From Datisca glomerata (taxonomy: Eukaryota > Streptophyta > Magnoliopsida > Cucurbitales > Datiscaceae), in NCBI GenBank assembly GCA_003255025.1, contig QANY01008720.1:1700605-1764604 (forward strand): a DNA stretch of 64,000 bases, read 5' to 3'. This document shows positions 12,306-23,807 of the stretch, one piece after another (within the stretch, counting starts at the first letter, position 1; every line of letters starts with the position of its first letter). The position numbers and the translations under genes were made by a program. The notes beneath the pieces are model-generated. The model had not been told where the DNA came from and made no database searches. It saw nothing but the letters and a program-made list of their open reading frames with translations.

Positions 12306-13455
12306 TGTTGTGAATTTTCTATAGTGTAAGTGTACACTATCGTTGTTAAGTAATAATTTTTTAGAAAAATAGAGTATCGTCCACATGATTAATTGATATT
12401 GATAATTGAAATTAACTAAACCTCAATTCTACTTGAGAATGATGAAAATTTGGGATTTTTGATCAAACTAAAACAATAAAGATTTGACAAAGATAAAATT
12501 TGAATAGCTAAAAGCTCTTGAGTTTTCGATTTCACCAAACCAACATGCTCTAAATTCCAATTCTGAATCAATTAACGTTTATTCAGATCATTAATAGCGA
12601 ATTTCTCTAATACAATTATCAATCTTTCTCAAGCATCGATAATAATGAATCAAAAATACGAATCATACATCTTTGTCAAGATTCAATATAATGAAAATAA
12701 TTAAGCACAATAAATTATAGTTGCTATACTAGATTCATAATTATCTCTAACTTATGAAATTATAATGGTGTTATAAACAAAGAGCAAATTCAATCATCAC
12801 TTTTGAGTCTCAGAATTAAATCTAAAATCATACAATAGTTGGCCAGACAATTACAAACACTAAAAACTACTTATAACACTCAATAATACTGAATAAATAT
12901 CGATTGAATTAAAACTCAAAATTTATGAACAATCATGGTTTGGCTACGTTTAGCCCTAGATAAAAAAATTAGAACATACTAGAATAAGAAGATATCCTAA
13001 TAATATTCATGAACATAGAGGAAAAGAGAAGAAAAAACTAGATTTGAGGATGAATTGTAGTTGAGATCCGTCTCTTGGTTGGATTCGTCTTCATTTCCTC
13101 TCCAAAAAGCTTTCCCCTATGCCTCTCCGGTTCAGAAAACATCCAAAAGACCCAGCGAAAACCCAAGATATTCTATTTATATATTAGGGTTCGAAAAGGG
13201 TAAATTTGGAAGCCAACGTCATTGCGCTGGCGTTGTGTACTGCCAGCGTGGCGAGGCTGGCCCTCCTTCTTAGTTCCGTTCTTTTTGTAATTTTTTTAGA
13301 ATTTTTGACTTCTAAATTTTTCCAAATCAATCCAAATGCAATTGAATATCAAACATACAAGATAGAAACAAAAATAAATATAAATCAATCAATAAATCTA
13401 AAAGAACAAAAAAGGTTAAGATTATCTAAAATATGAGTGTAAAATACACTCATCA
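12306..13455 (-). repeat. Left LTR of nested gypsy element
   Basis: About 1.15 kb, from TGTTGTGAATT to TACACTCATCA. It aligns along nearly its whole length with 17705-18996 but is about 140 bp shorter, mostly because it has fewer copies of a GC-rich minisatellite near 13215-13265. The short open frames at 13061-13436 lie in this LTR and are not genes. Confidence 0.85.
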
Positions 13456-15155
13456 AATACCCTCAAACTTAACTTTTTGCTAGTGCTCTAGCAAAACCAA
13501 ACAAAACAAAACAATAAAAATCAAACAAAAATAAAAAACACTAATTCTGAAAAGCTAAAGAATGAGTGACGTAGTATTTTTTATAACTAAACTTGTCTCA
13601 GAGATTCCCAAATAGCGATAACCCAAGAAAAACTTCTGAATTATGATCATGTAAATGTTTAACACAATTATCAACTTGCATTACAACTTGAAAAGTCCCG
13701 AGTGTATGTGTGTCTCACCTTAAGTCATCCAATCTCTTAAACCCAGATGAGTTATGCAATCAAGTCTTGTAAAAGCAAATCTAATAATCTATAAATAAAG
13801 TAGAACTCCATAACCAATTTTTCATGCCACTCTCCACTAATGTAGGTAAACCACATCACTTAGGATCATTAGGACTTTCATAGGCTTGTAATGTATGGCT
13901 AGGATTTAGGGTAGGATAAAATACATTATTTTAGCTTAATCTTTACCCATAGTCAAATATGCATTCTAGGAATTAACAAGCTTAATTCAACTCTTCTTGC
14001 AACACCCCCAAATTTGTCATTCCACCACGTGAAATATTCAACAATGCTTAACCATTCTTTTTTTTTTTTAATTTGATTTCCTTAAGCTTCTTTTTCCTTA
14101 ACGAGTTTTCAGCCAATAGCTCCCAAACAGTTGGTCTTAGGGTATTAGGTGTTAAAATACCCCTTTGAGCTTAATCACTCAAGTCCAAGAGGCTACGAAA
14201 TCAAATTTATTCACCATTTTTTAAATTGAAACTCGTTCCATTTACCCAGATTATCATAGCTTCAAGTATTTTCCCAGAACATTCAAATACTATGAGTAAA
14301 AAAGGGTACTAGGGAAAACTTTTTATAGGATTGCGAAATTGCCATGGGTGATAAAAATGGCTATTTAAGCTCAACATAGGGGACTAGAAAAATAATTATG
14401 CACAGGTTGGCTTAAAAAGCTCAAATGGTTCAAAGATGGCCTAAATCATGTCGTAAGTGAAGTGTAGCCTAGAATTTCACCTCGAACAACAATCAAATTG
14501 CTTCTAGAGTTCTTATGAGATCATAATGATTTCTTAAATCACATAAACATTCTCTAAGCAAAAAAAAGATGATCAAACGCTCGAGGTGAGGTGCTCAATA
14601 TGTCAGAATTCTCTAGTGTAATGCAAATCAATACTTGGTTCAAACACACACCGATACACAAATTCGACATTGTTTTCAAAGCTATCAATAATTCAAAACC
14701 AATCTCATCATAGATGTTAGTGTTGTCAACATCAGAACGCAAAAAAAATGAAATTTTAATTAAAGCCACCACTCCCAAACTAAAAACTTTCGTTGTACTC
14801 AATGAAAATAAAATATGTAAAAGTAGTAAGTAGAGAGGACTTTCCCGAATAATGATAAGCTATTATCCTCGTTAGTCTCTGCATTGTTCTTGTTGTCTCC
14901 AACCGAGAGGAAAATGGTGCATGAGCCAAGTTCGTCCATAATTTTTTTATATAAAAACTTGAAGAAAAACAAAAATAAAATACGCAAAAGAAAATTAAAA
15001 ATAACAAAAAAGAAATAACAGAAATATAATCGGGTTGCCTCCTTGTAGAGCTTGCTTTAATGTCTTCACTTAGACATAATGATCATATAGGCTTCACCCG
15101 TTGTCCACTAACTTTAGAATTCCCTTTGTGTCATAATTGACCAGCCTAAGACCAT
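13456..15155 (-). other. 3' noncoding part of nested gypsy element with possible pol end
   Basis: Next to the LTR, the minus-strand purine tract AAGTTTGAGGGTATT is the expected gypsy polypurine tract. The following 1.5 kb is noncoding 3' tail, typical of Athila/Tat elements. At about 15130-15020 the minus strand reads LKLVDNG..., then TLKQALQGGNPIIF, which resembles the C-terminal end of gypsy pol. No intact gene is present. Confidence 0.5.
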
Positions 15156-15419
15156 TTGTTTTCTCTCAAAACCCTCAGCAGGTTATCTTCTTATTCATCA
15201 TTTAACGAAACAGAGATAATGACAGACAAAGTGGATGCTTCTCTTATAAAGGTGTACCAAATGTGGAGGTCTAACACCTGTGGTTTTTTAATAAATGGTA
15301 GGTGTCTAGGTTTACCTTCTTCAAATTCTGCACTATCCACCCGCAAACAACTATTCATATCATTTGGGTGTTTGATTATTTTGAAAACATTGTTACCTGA
15401 TCATCTTAAACTCTCAGAA

Positions 15420-15960
15420 TAAGTTCCCTTTTTTACACATCAATCAAAGTTCTTCACGTAGTTAAAAATGTTCTACCAAAAATAATTGGAATTATTTGAT
15501 TTTTGTCCATGTCAAGAACAATAAAATCAGCTGGGAAGATAAATTTATCCACCTTTACCAAAACTTCCTCAATAATCCTTAATGGATATCTGATAGACTG
15601 ATAATTTAACTGTAAATTACCATAGTGGGCTTAGTTTCTCCAAGACCTAGCTTCTTGTAAACTAATACAACATCAAATTGATACCAACCCCAAGATCACA
15701 TAAAGCCTTTTTCAAAATATGAATTTCTAATGGTGCATGAAATAGTAAAACTCCTAGAGTCCTTTAACTTCAGAGGTAATTTATTCTGCAAGATAACACT
15801 ACACTCCTTAGTAAGTGCAACTATCTCATACTCTTCTAGCTTTCTCTTGTTTGAGAGAATATACTTCATGAGTTTGACATAGCTTGACATTTGTTCCAAA
15901 GCATCAGCAAAATGGATATTTATATGTAGTTTCCTAAACATATCAAGGAACTTAGAAAAC
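15420..15960 (-). pseudogene. Gypsy aspartic protease region remnant
   Basis: The minus-strand frame at 15941-15696 reads MFRKLHINIHFADALEQMSS, YVKLMKYILSNKRKLEEYEI, ALTKECSVILQNKLPLKLKD, SRSFTISCTI. This is the well-conserved region before the protease of Athila/Tat-type gypsy elements. Downstream, in another frame, comes KALCDLGVGINLM, corresponding to the protease active-site region (usual DLGASINLMP), then a decayed domain to about 15420. Several stops are present. RT should follow but is missing, which indicates a large internal deletion. Confidence 0.7.
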
Positions 15961-16513
15961 TATTTGTTCAATTTCTTCTTTTGGAACCACTGAGGGTATG
16001 GAATAGGTGGAACATATGGTAGAGGATTATCAGGAAATAACTTTGACTTAGACTTGCCTTCCTTCTTTTCTTAGCTCTTGGCAAGGTCATCACCCATTGT
16101 TTGAACTTCTGCTTCAATTGGTTGAGAATTTTCAACAGTGGCTTTGTGATGTTCTGCTAATTCTTTTCTACTGGGAAGAGAAATAACATTTACTTGTTCT
16201 TTTGGATTCCTCTCGGTATTGCTCGGTAGAGAATCTTGTGGTCTCAAAGTTAGTATTTCTGACAGTTAACCCATTTGAAGCTCCAAATTCTGAATAGATG
16301 CAACCTGACTATGAATACTGGTTTCTTGCCTCTGAATACTTATTTCTTGCCTCTGAAGTGTAGCATCTGTTCTTGCCATAAATTGAGTAGTATTAACTAT
16401 GAGCTGGCATCTTCCAAAGAAATTTTAGGTCGCTAAGGCTGAAACTGAGGCTGAGTAGCAACTGGTGGATTCATCACATTCTGATTATTCTCCTAAGAGA
16501 AATTAAGGTGATT

Positions 16514-17410
16514 TCACCACATTTGGTTGTAAGTGTTGGAGAATGATTTATTCTTCCTATTGTAATTCTCAACAAAATTAACATGTTCTAAATGAGAAGG
16601 AGCAAAGGGATTATCGGCTTGACATCCAGTACTAAGATGAGGTTCATTGCACAAATTACAAACTTCCCGTGAAGCATGAACTGCACTAGCATTGACAGTG
16701 AAAGAGCTAAATTGCTTTGAAAGTGTAGCTACTTGAGCTGTTAAGGCAGTAAGTGCATCTACTTCATGAACTCCATGAGTGTTTCTTGATACATTACACC
16801 CAGTTTTCAATTGTTAAGCATTAGCATCCATTTCTTCTAACAAGGCATAAGCATCCTCATATATTTTACCCATTAAAGCACCTCCTGCTGCTGCATCCAC
16901 TAGCGTCCTCGTTGAATTCCCGAAACCATTGTAAAAAGTTTGAACTTGCAGCCATCTAGGTAGTCCATGATGTGGGCATCCTCACAATATCTCTTTAAAC
17001 CTCTCTCATGCTTCATAAAGAGACTCCATATCATGTTGGGCAAATGTGGTGATCTCATTCCTCATATTGGTTGTTTTAGCTGGTGGAAAGAAATTTGCTA
17101 AAAATTTCTCTGACAGATCATTCCAAGTTGCGATTGATCCAGCTGGCAGAGAGTTCAACTAACGCTTATCCTGGTCCTAAAGTAAGAATGAGAATAATCT
17201 CAACTTTATTGCATGAGATGACACATTATGCTTTGATGTCTCATAAATTTCGAGAAAAATGGCTATCTGAACATTTGGGTCGTCATTAGGCAGACCACTG
17301 AACTGTTTTGCTTGCATGCACATGATAACTGGTTTAATCTTAAATTTCTTGGCATTAATAACAGAGCGTTGAATGGCTAATTCAGCCTCATTGACAACTG
17401 GCATCGCATA
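16514..17410 (-). pseudogene. Gypsy gag remnant
   Basis: The minus-strand frame 17404-17177 reads AKKFKIKPVIMCMQAKQFSG, LPNDDPNVQIAIFLEIYETS, then a block matching the conserved AIRLRLFPFSL motif of retrotransposon gag. The frame at 16810-16514 has VDALTALTAQVATLSKQFSS and a zinc-finger-like CNLCNEPHLSTGC, followed by a VNFVENYNRKNKSFSNTYN-like motif. These order correctly as gag on the minus strand, with damaged sequence between them. Antisense frames such as 17083-17289 are shadows. Confidence 0.75.
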
Positions 17411-17680
17411 ATCTCAAGTTACCCGATTATTTTGGTTGTTCGCGATTTCAAGATTTTCTCGAAAGTCTTCCATGGTTTCTTGAGGTCATTTAGAAGCTTC
17501 TCTCCTTACTTCTCTATTACGTTGACAAGTTCGCTAAATTTCCAAATTAAGGGGACTCAAATTTTCTCATACACCTTAGAGAATGCCTGAAAATTAAAAA
17601 AAAACAACCGTAAATAAAATAAATAAGACTCAAAAGTAAAATTCAAGATATCTATCTCCAATATTAATAAACACAATCAA

Positions 17681-17699
17681 TCCCCGACAACAACACCAA
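17681..17699 (-). other. tRNA-Asp-type primer-binding site, C-to-T decayed
   Basis: On the minus strand this reads TTGGTGTTGTTGTCGGGGA, compared with the usual gypsy PBS TGGCGCCGTTGCCGGGGA. The differences are all C-to-T, as expected from deamination of methylated cytosines. It lies five bases from the LTR edge at 17705. Confidence 0.75.
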
Positions 17700-17704
17700 A
17701 AACT

Positions 17705-18996
17705 TGTTGCGATTTGTTTTATAGTGCAAGTGTACACTATCGTCGTCAAGTAATACGTTTTTATAAAAATAAAGTATTGTCCACATGATTGATTGATATT
17801 AATAATTAAAATTAACAAAACCTTAATTCTACTTGAGAATGACGAAAAGCTAGAATTTTTAATTAAACTAAAACAATAAACATTTGACAAAGATAAAATT
17901 TAAATAGTTAAAAGCTCTAGGGTTTTCGATTTCACCAAACCAAACATGCTCTAAATTCCAATTCTCAATCAATTAACGTTTATTCAGAATATTGATAGTG
18001 AATTTCTCTCATATAATTATCAATATTTTTTAAGCATCGATAATAATGAATTGAAAATACGAATCATACATCTCTGTCAATATTTAATATAATGAAACTC
18101 ATTAAGCACAATAAATTATAGTTGCAACACTAGATTCATAATTATCTCTAACTTATGAAATTATAATGATCTTATAAACGAAGAGCAGATTCAATCATTA
18201 CTTCTCAGTCTCAAAATTAAATCTAAAATCATGTACAGTTAGCCAGACAATCGCAAGCATTAAGAACTAATTATAACACTCAATAATATTGAATAAACAT
18301 CGATTGAATTAAAATTTAAAATTTATGAACAATCATGGTTTGGCTACGTCGTAGCCCTAGATAAAAAATTTAAGACATACTAGAATACGAAGATATCCTA
18401 ATAATATTCATGAACATAGAGGAAAAGAGAAGAAATACTAGATTTGAGGATGAATTGAAGTTGAGATCCGTCTCCCGGTTGGATTCTCCACTGCCTCTCC
18501 TGTTCATAAAACATACAAAAGACCCTCCTAAAACTCAAGATATTCTATTTATATACTAAAAAGAGTAAATTTGGAATAAAAATCAGAAAAAATTAATCTC
18601 GCACCAGTGGTGACGCTGGAAAGCGAGCGCCGCGGTGCTGGCGTTATGTAATGCCAACATTGCGACGCTGGGAAGCTAGCGTCGTGGCGCTGACATTCTG
18701 TACTACTAGCGTTTTGATGCTGGGAAGCCAACATCATAGTGCTGTCGTTCTGTACTGCCAGCGTGGTGACGTTGGGAGGTCAGGGTGGCGACGTTGGCCC
18801 TCTTGTCCAATTTCATTCTTTTGCAATTTTTTCAAAATTTTGACTTCTAAATCTTTCCAAATCAATCCAAATACAATTGAATATCAAATCTACAAGATAT
18901 AAACAAAAATAAATATAAATCAATCAATAAATCTAAAGGAACTAACAAAAATAAGGTAAAGATTATCTAAAATATGAGTGTAAAATATACTCATCA
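17705..18996 (-). repeat. Right LTR of nested gypsy element
   Basis: Starts TGTTGCGATTTG, ends TATACTCATCA, and aligns with 12306-13455. It is longer than its partner because of an expanded minisatellite at about 18600-18785. The open frames at 18549-18902 fall in that minisatellite and are not genes. Confidence 0.85.
18600..18785. repeat. GC-rich minisatellite inside gypsy LTR
   Basis: Repeats of about 50 bp of the form GACGCTGGGAAGC..GCGTC..GGCGCTGACATTCTGTACT occur about three to four times, in otherwise AT-rich DNA. The left LTR has only one degenerate copy (13215-13265). The copy-number difference arose after insertion or was inherited from a different LTR variant. Confidence 0.65.
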
Positions 18997-19776
18997 GTTT
19001 CATGGCACCACTATAGTGCCGTGAGGCACTACAATATGCCATGTGGCACTATAATAGTCCATGTCAATCTTTGATTCCCAATCAGTGATTAGCATGTGGT
19101 AGTCTAACATTTCACGTGGTAATTTTTACAAATTTATTATTTATTTTAAATAGATCAATGTCTATATATCAGTTAATTCAGAGTTAACTTATTTGATATC
19201 CTTATCAACTAGTTTATTTGTTAGTTCACAAATAATAGATTTAGTAGATTCAAATTTTGAATTATTATCCTATAATAATTTATTATTATCTAATTTTACA
19301 AATTAGATATACTGTCTCACTTATTGATAATTATAAAAGTAATCGATATAATTATTTATTTGTAACTTCTGAAAATTACTATAAATAATTTAATTAATTA
19401 ATTCGTAATTAATTATTCACACATAATTATCTCATAATTGTGTACTTGCCCCAGAAATATAATTTTTTTTGCAAGTTAGTCCTTTTCTCATGTCTTGAAA
19501 TATTCACACTTTAGACTATGTAGTACAAAGGTGATTTGTAGATCATGGACCCATAATCCTAAGTTCTGATAAACCAGATTATTAAGTAAACTGTATAATT
19601 AAATAATCTTGTTTATTAATTTCATTATTACTCCACTATAAATATGAAATTGCACTTTTAGAGATTACATAATATATTTACAGAGTATTCTCGTGTAGTC
19701 AATTGATATAATCATTTCATGTATTTCTGTCATTTAATTATTGATTCAAAAATTAAAGCTGGTTAAAATTACTGTT
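18997..19776 (-). repeat. Right LTR of element B, second part, truncated
   Basis: Resumes the alignment with the left LTR at its position 4304 (GGCACCACTATAGTGCC) and runs to the equivalent of about 5075, where identity ends at GTTAAAATTACTG. The next bases are TTTAGGATTTTAGGG. The terminal 700 bp or so of the LTR, and any target duplication, are lost. Confidence 0.75.
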
Positions 19777-20149
19777 TAGGATTTTAGGGTTTAAGGTTTA
19801 TAGGTTTTAGGGTTTAGGATTTACGGTTTTAGGATTTTAGTGTTTAGGGTTTTCGGGTTTAAAATTTTAGGGTTTAGGGTTTAAGTTTTAGGGTTGTTTA
19901 ATGTTTAAAGTATAGGTTTTAGGGTTTAGGGTTTCAGGGTTTCAGGGTTTAGGGTTTTAAGGTTTAGGGTTTAGGATTTTAAGGTTTAGGTTTTAGGGTC
20001 TTGTATTTAGGGTTTTATAATTAGGGTTTAGGGTTTATTATTTAGGTTTTTTAAGGTTTTTTCGGGTTTAAAGTTCATAGTTTAGGCTTTTTATGGTTTA
20101 AGGTTTAGGGTTTAGAGTTTTAGGGTTTTTAGGCTTTAGGTTTTAGGGT

Positions 20150-20660
20150 ATATATAGCATAGACATTTCATCTCTCCTTGTAAACGCTTTGGCTGGAACT
20201 TAAGAAATCAACCCAAAATCTCAAATTATGCTTAGACATAAGTTAATTAAGGTTTAGATTGGTAATCATAAGTACGTTGTGGTTTACAGCTAAGGTTAAT
20301 GCTATTGAGATGCTATAGTTGTAGAATAAAGTTGATTAAGATAAAGTAATTGATATGGAACTTATCAATCCATATCTCATTGATATTAAATTAGTCTGCT
20401 ACTTTACAAATATTTTCTTATACTACTATATTAGTCATCTTAACCCAAGTTAGTTTTAACCATATTGATTCATCATTATTATTACTGCTCTATTTACAAG
20501 TTAAATCTTATTTGGTTTAATATATTTATCACATATTCATACTAGTCCCCATGGAGATCGACATTCACTTACTATTTTATTACTTATTAACGATTTAGCC
20601 CTAGCATATACACAAATCATACAACACCTCCTAAGAATAGATCTTTCTTCTTTGAACTTA
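20150..20660. repeat. Spacer S1 of telomere-like array (short type)
   Basis: Starts with TATATATAGCATAGACATTTC and ends near CTTTGAACTTAGGG. It contains GGCTGGAACTTAAGAAATCA and a TGGAGATCGACATTCACTTA block that resembles the 3' end of a gypsy-type LTR. No coding potential is recognised. Confidence 0.7.
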
Positions 20661-21209
20661 GGGTTTACGGTTTTAGGATGTAGGATTTTTAGAGTTCATG
20701 GTTTATGGATTTAGGTTTAGGGTTTAGGGTTTAATGTTTTGAGTTTTAGGGTTTAAGGTTTGGGGTTTAATCTTTAGGGTTTAGGGTTTTATGGTTTTGA
20801 GGATTAGAGTTTAGGGTTTAGGGTTTTAGGATTTAGGGTTTAGGATTTGAGAGTTTTGGGTTTTAGGGTTTAGGGTTTTAAAATTTAGGGTTTAGGGTTT
20901 ATGGGTTTTGGTATTTTTGGGTTTAGTGTTTTAGGGTAAAGGGTCTAGGGTTGTTTAGTGTTTAGGGTTTAAAGTTTAGGGTTTTAGAGTTCAGGGTTTT
21001 AGGGTTTAAGGTTTTAAAATTTAGGGCTTAGGGTTTTAGATTTAGAGTTTAAGGTTTTAGGTTTGGGGGTTTAGGATTTTAGGGTTTAGGACTTAGGGTT
21101 TAGTATTTAGGGTTTGTAGGGTTTTAAGGTTTAGGGTTCATGGTTTAGGTATTTTAGGGTTTATGGTTTAGGGTTTTAGAGTTTAGGCTTTAGGGTTGAG
21201 GGTTGAGGA

Positions 21210-21848
21210 TATATATAGCATAAACATTTCAGCTCGCCTTGTAAACCTTTTGGCTGGAACTTAAGAAATCAATCTATAATTTATAATTATGCTTAGATTG
21301 GTTATCGTAAGTACATTGTGATTTAGAGATGATGTTAATGCTACTGAGATGCTATGACTGTATAACAAAGCTAATTAGGATAAAGTAGTTGGTAGGGGAT
21401 TTATCGATACTAGCTACCAAAACCATTGACTATCTCATTGATATTAAGTTAGTTTGCTAACCATATTGATTCATCATTATTATTACAACCCTATCTGCAA
21501 GTTAAATCTATTTTGGTTCAATATATTTCATATTCACACTAGTCCATGTGGAGATCGACTCTCACTTACTACTTTATTACTTGCTAACAATATGTGCACT
21601 AGTGTATACACAAATCATACAACACCTCCTAAGAATAAAGGTTTACACGCAAACCCTATTATTTCCATTCCCGTTTTGGAAGGTGTTGAAAATTATGCAA
21701 AAGGCAAGAAAGATCTTTCTTCTTTGAACTTAGAGGAAAACTCACATGATGTCTCGGTTTTGGATGGTGATATTAAAGGGGAAGAGGAATTTTCCTTCTT
21801 TACACTCGTCTTCTAAAAACCCAAAATGGCTGGTTGAGAATATTTTGG
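21210..21848. repeat. Spacer S2 of telomere-like array (long type)
   Basis: The same spacer as S1, with about 150 bp extra at its right end. The extra part includes an open reading stretch (21454-21816), which recurs in S4. Conservation of the frame between copies could just reflect recent duplication, so no gene is called. Confidence 0.7.
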
Positions 21849-21966
21849 GGTTTAGGGTTTAGGAGTTAAGGTTTTAGGGTTTAGGAGTTAGGGTTTTAGG
21901 GTATTAGGGTTTTTAGAGTATATGGTTTTAGGGTTTAGGGTTTGAGGCTTAGACTTTAAGGTTTAT

Positions 21967-22491
21967 GGCATATGTATTATAGTAGGAACTTAAACCCTAT
22001 GGCAGGAACTTAAGAAATCAATCTATAATCTAAAATTATGCTTAAACATAAGTTAATTAAGGTTGAGATTGGTAATCGTAAGGACGACAGTTCATTGTGT
22101 TTTAGAGTTAAGGTTAATGCTACTAAGATGCTATAGCTATAAAATAAAGCTGATTAAGATAAAGTGTTTGATATGTGATTTATTTATCCTTACTAGCCGC
22201 CAAATCCATTGAATATCTCATTGAAATTAAGTTAGTTTGCTGCTTTGTATATATTATCTCATACTACTGTATTAGTCATCTTAATCTCAAGTTAGATTTA
22301 ACCATATTGATTCATTATTTCCCTATTTGCAAGTTAAATCTTCTTTGGTTCAATATATTTATTACATATTCATATTAGTCTCCATGGAGATAGACACTTA
22401 CTTATACTTTATTACTTGTTAACGATATGTGCACTAGTGTACACAAATCATACAACACTTCCTAAGAATAGATATTTCTTCTTTGTACTTA
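21967..22491. repeat. Spacer S3 of telomere-like array (short type)
   Basis: Aligns with S1 over its length and lies about 1.82 kb downstream of it, with the same short right end (CTTTGTACTTAGGG). The open frame 22175-22378 within it is not supported as a gene. Confidence 0.7.
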
Positions 22492-23034
22492 GGGTTTGAG
22501 GTTTTAGGATTTAGGGTTTTTAGAGTTTAGGGTTTATGGTTTTATGGTTTTAGAGTTTAGGGTTTAGGGTTTATAATTTAGGGTTTAATGTTTTGGGTTT
22601 TAGGGTTTTGAGTCTTAGGGTTTGGGGTTTAATCTTTAGAGTTTAAGGACAAGGATTTTAGGGTTTTGGGGATTAGGGTTTAGGGTTTTAGGATTAAGGC
22701 TTAGGTTTTGAGGGTTTAAGGTTTAGGTTTTGAGGGTTTAGAGTTTAGGGATTTAAGGTTTAGGGTTTAGGATTTAAGGGTTTTGGGTTTTAGGGTTTAG
22801 GTTTTAGGGTATATGTTGTTTAGTGTTTTGGGTATATGGTTTAGTGTTTAGGGTAGAGTTTAGGGTTTAGGGTTTAGGATTTTGAGGGTTTAAGGTTTAG
22901 GGTTTTAGGGTTTAGGACTTAAGGTTTAGTGTTTAGGGTTTAAGGTTCATGGTTTAAGTTTGTTAGGGTTTAGGGTTTCAGGTTTTAGGGTTTTAGGATT
23001 TTTAGGCTTCATGGTTTAAGGGTTGATGGTTTAG

Positions 23035-23621
23035 AGTATATGTAGCATAGACATTTCAGCTTACCTTGTAAACCCTCTGGCTGGAACTTAAGAAATCAAT
23101 CCACAATCTTAAATTATGCATAGACATAAGTTAATTAAGTTTTTTAATCGTAAGTACGTTCATTGGGCTTTAGAGCTAAGGTTAATGCTACTGAGATGCT
23201 CTAACTGTATAACAAGGCTAATTAAGATTAAGTAATTGATAGGAGATTTATCCATACTAGCTGCCGAAACCATTGAATATCTCATTGATATTAAGTTAGT
23301 TTCTAACCACATTGATATATCATTATTATTGTAGCCCTATTTGCAAGTTAAATCTGTTTTGGTTCAATATATTGCATATTCACACCACTGTCTGTGGAGA
23401 TCGATTCTCATTTACTACTTTATTACTTGTTAATAATACGTCCACTAGCGTATACACAAATCATTCAACACCCTCTAAGAATAGAGGTTTACACGTAAAC
23501 CCTATTATTTACATTCCCGTTTTGGAAAGTGTTGAAGATTGTGCAAAAGGCAATGCATATCTTTCTTCTTTGAGATTAGAGGAAAACTCACATGATGTCG
23601 CGGGTTTGGATGGTGATATTT
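23035..23621. repeat. Spacer S4 of telomere-like array (long type)
   Basis: Aligns with S2 about 1.82 kb downstream and has the same long right end, with the open stretch 23312-23623 (LEENSHDV and DGDI shared with S2). Confidence 0.7.
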
Positions 23622-23807
23622 AGGGTTTAGAGTTTAAAATTTATGGTTTATGGTTTAGAGTTTAGGGGTTAGGGTCTTAGGGTTTAGGGTTCTTAGGGTA
23701 GGGTAGAGTTTATGGTTTTAGGATTTTAGGGTATTAGGGTTGCTTAGGTATAGAGTTTTAGGGTTTAGGGTTTATGATTCGTTATTTATGATTTAAGGTT
23801 TAAGATT

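Larger units (their letters stand above)
12306..18996 (-). mobile_element. Nested gypsy (Athila/Tat-like) element, internally deleted
   Basis: LTRs 12306-13455 and 17705-18996 share a TGTTG start and an ACTCATCA end. The internal 4.25 kb holds minus-strand gag and a protease remnant, a tRNA-Asp-type PBS at 17681-17699 and a gypsy-type polypurine tract at 13456-13470. RT, RNase H and integrase are missing apart from a possible pol end near 15020-15130. Flanks GTCTG and GTTTC could be a decayed 5-bp target duplication. The insertion splits the right LTR of element B, so it is younger than B. Confidence 0.85.
3579..19776 (-). mobile_element. Copia element B, complete left side, right LTR split and truncated
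   Basis: Minus-strand Ty1/copia element. Left LTR 3579-5811 (the 3' LTR in element sense) is followed by a purine-rich tract, RNase H/RT, integrase, protease/gag, a long leader, a PBS complementary to initiator tRNA-Met, and the right LTR starting at 11582. The right LTR is interrupted at 12305/18997 by a nested gypsy element. It resumes to about 19776 and then stops against telomere-like repeat, so its last 700 bp or so is missing. All coding parts carry stops. Confidence 0.8.

Noticed and set aside
18549..18902. Open frames on both strands in the gypsy right LTR
   Set aside because: They fall in the GC-rich minisatellite, where stops are scarce, and match no protein family.
12296..19001. 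GTCTG/GTTTC as a firm target duplication of the gypsy element
   Set aside because: Only three of five bases match. It may be a decayed duplication, but I do not rely on it; the insertion is shown by the split LTR instead.
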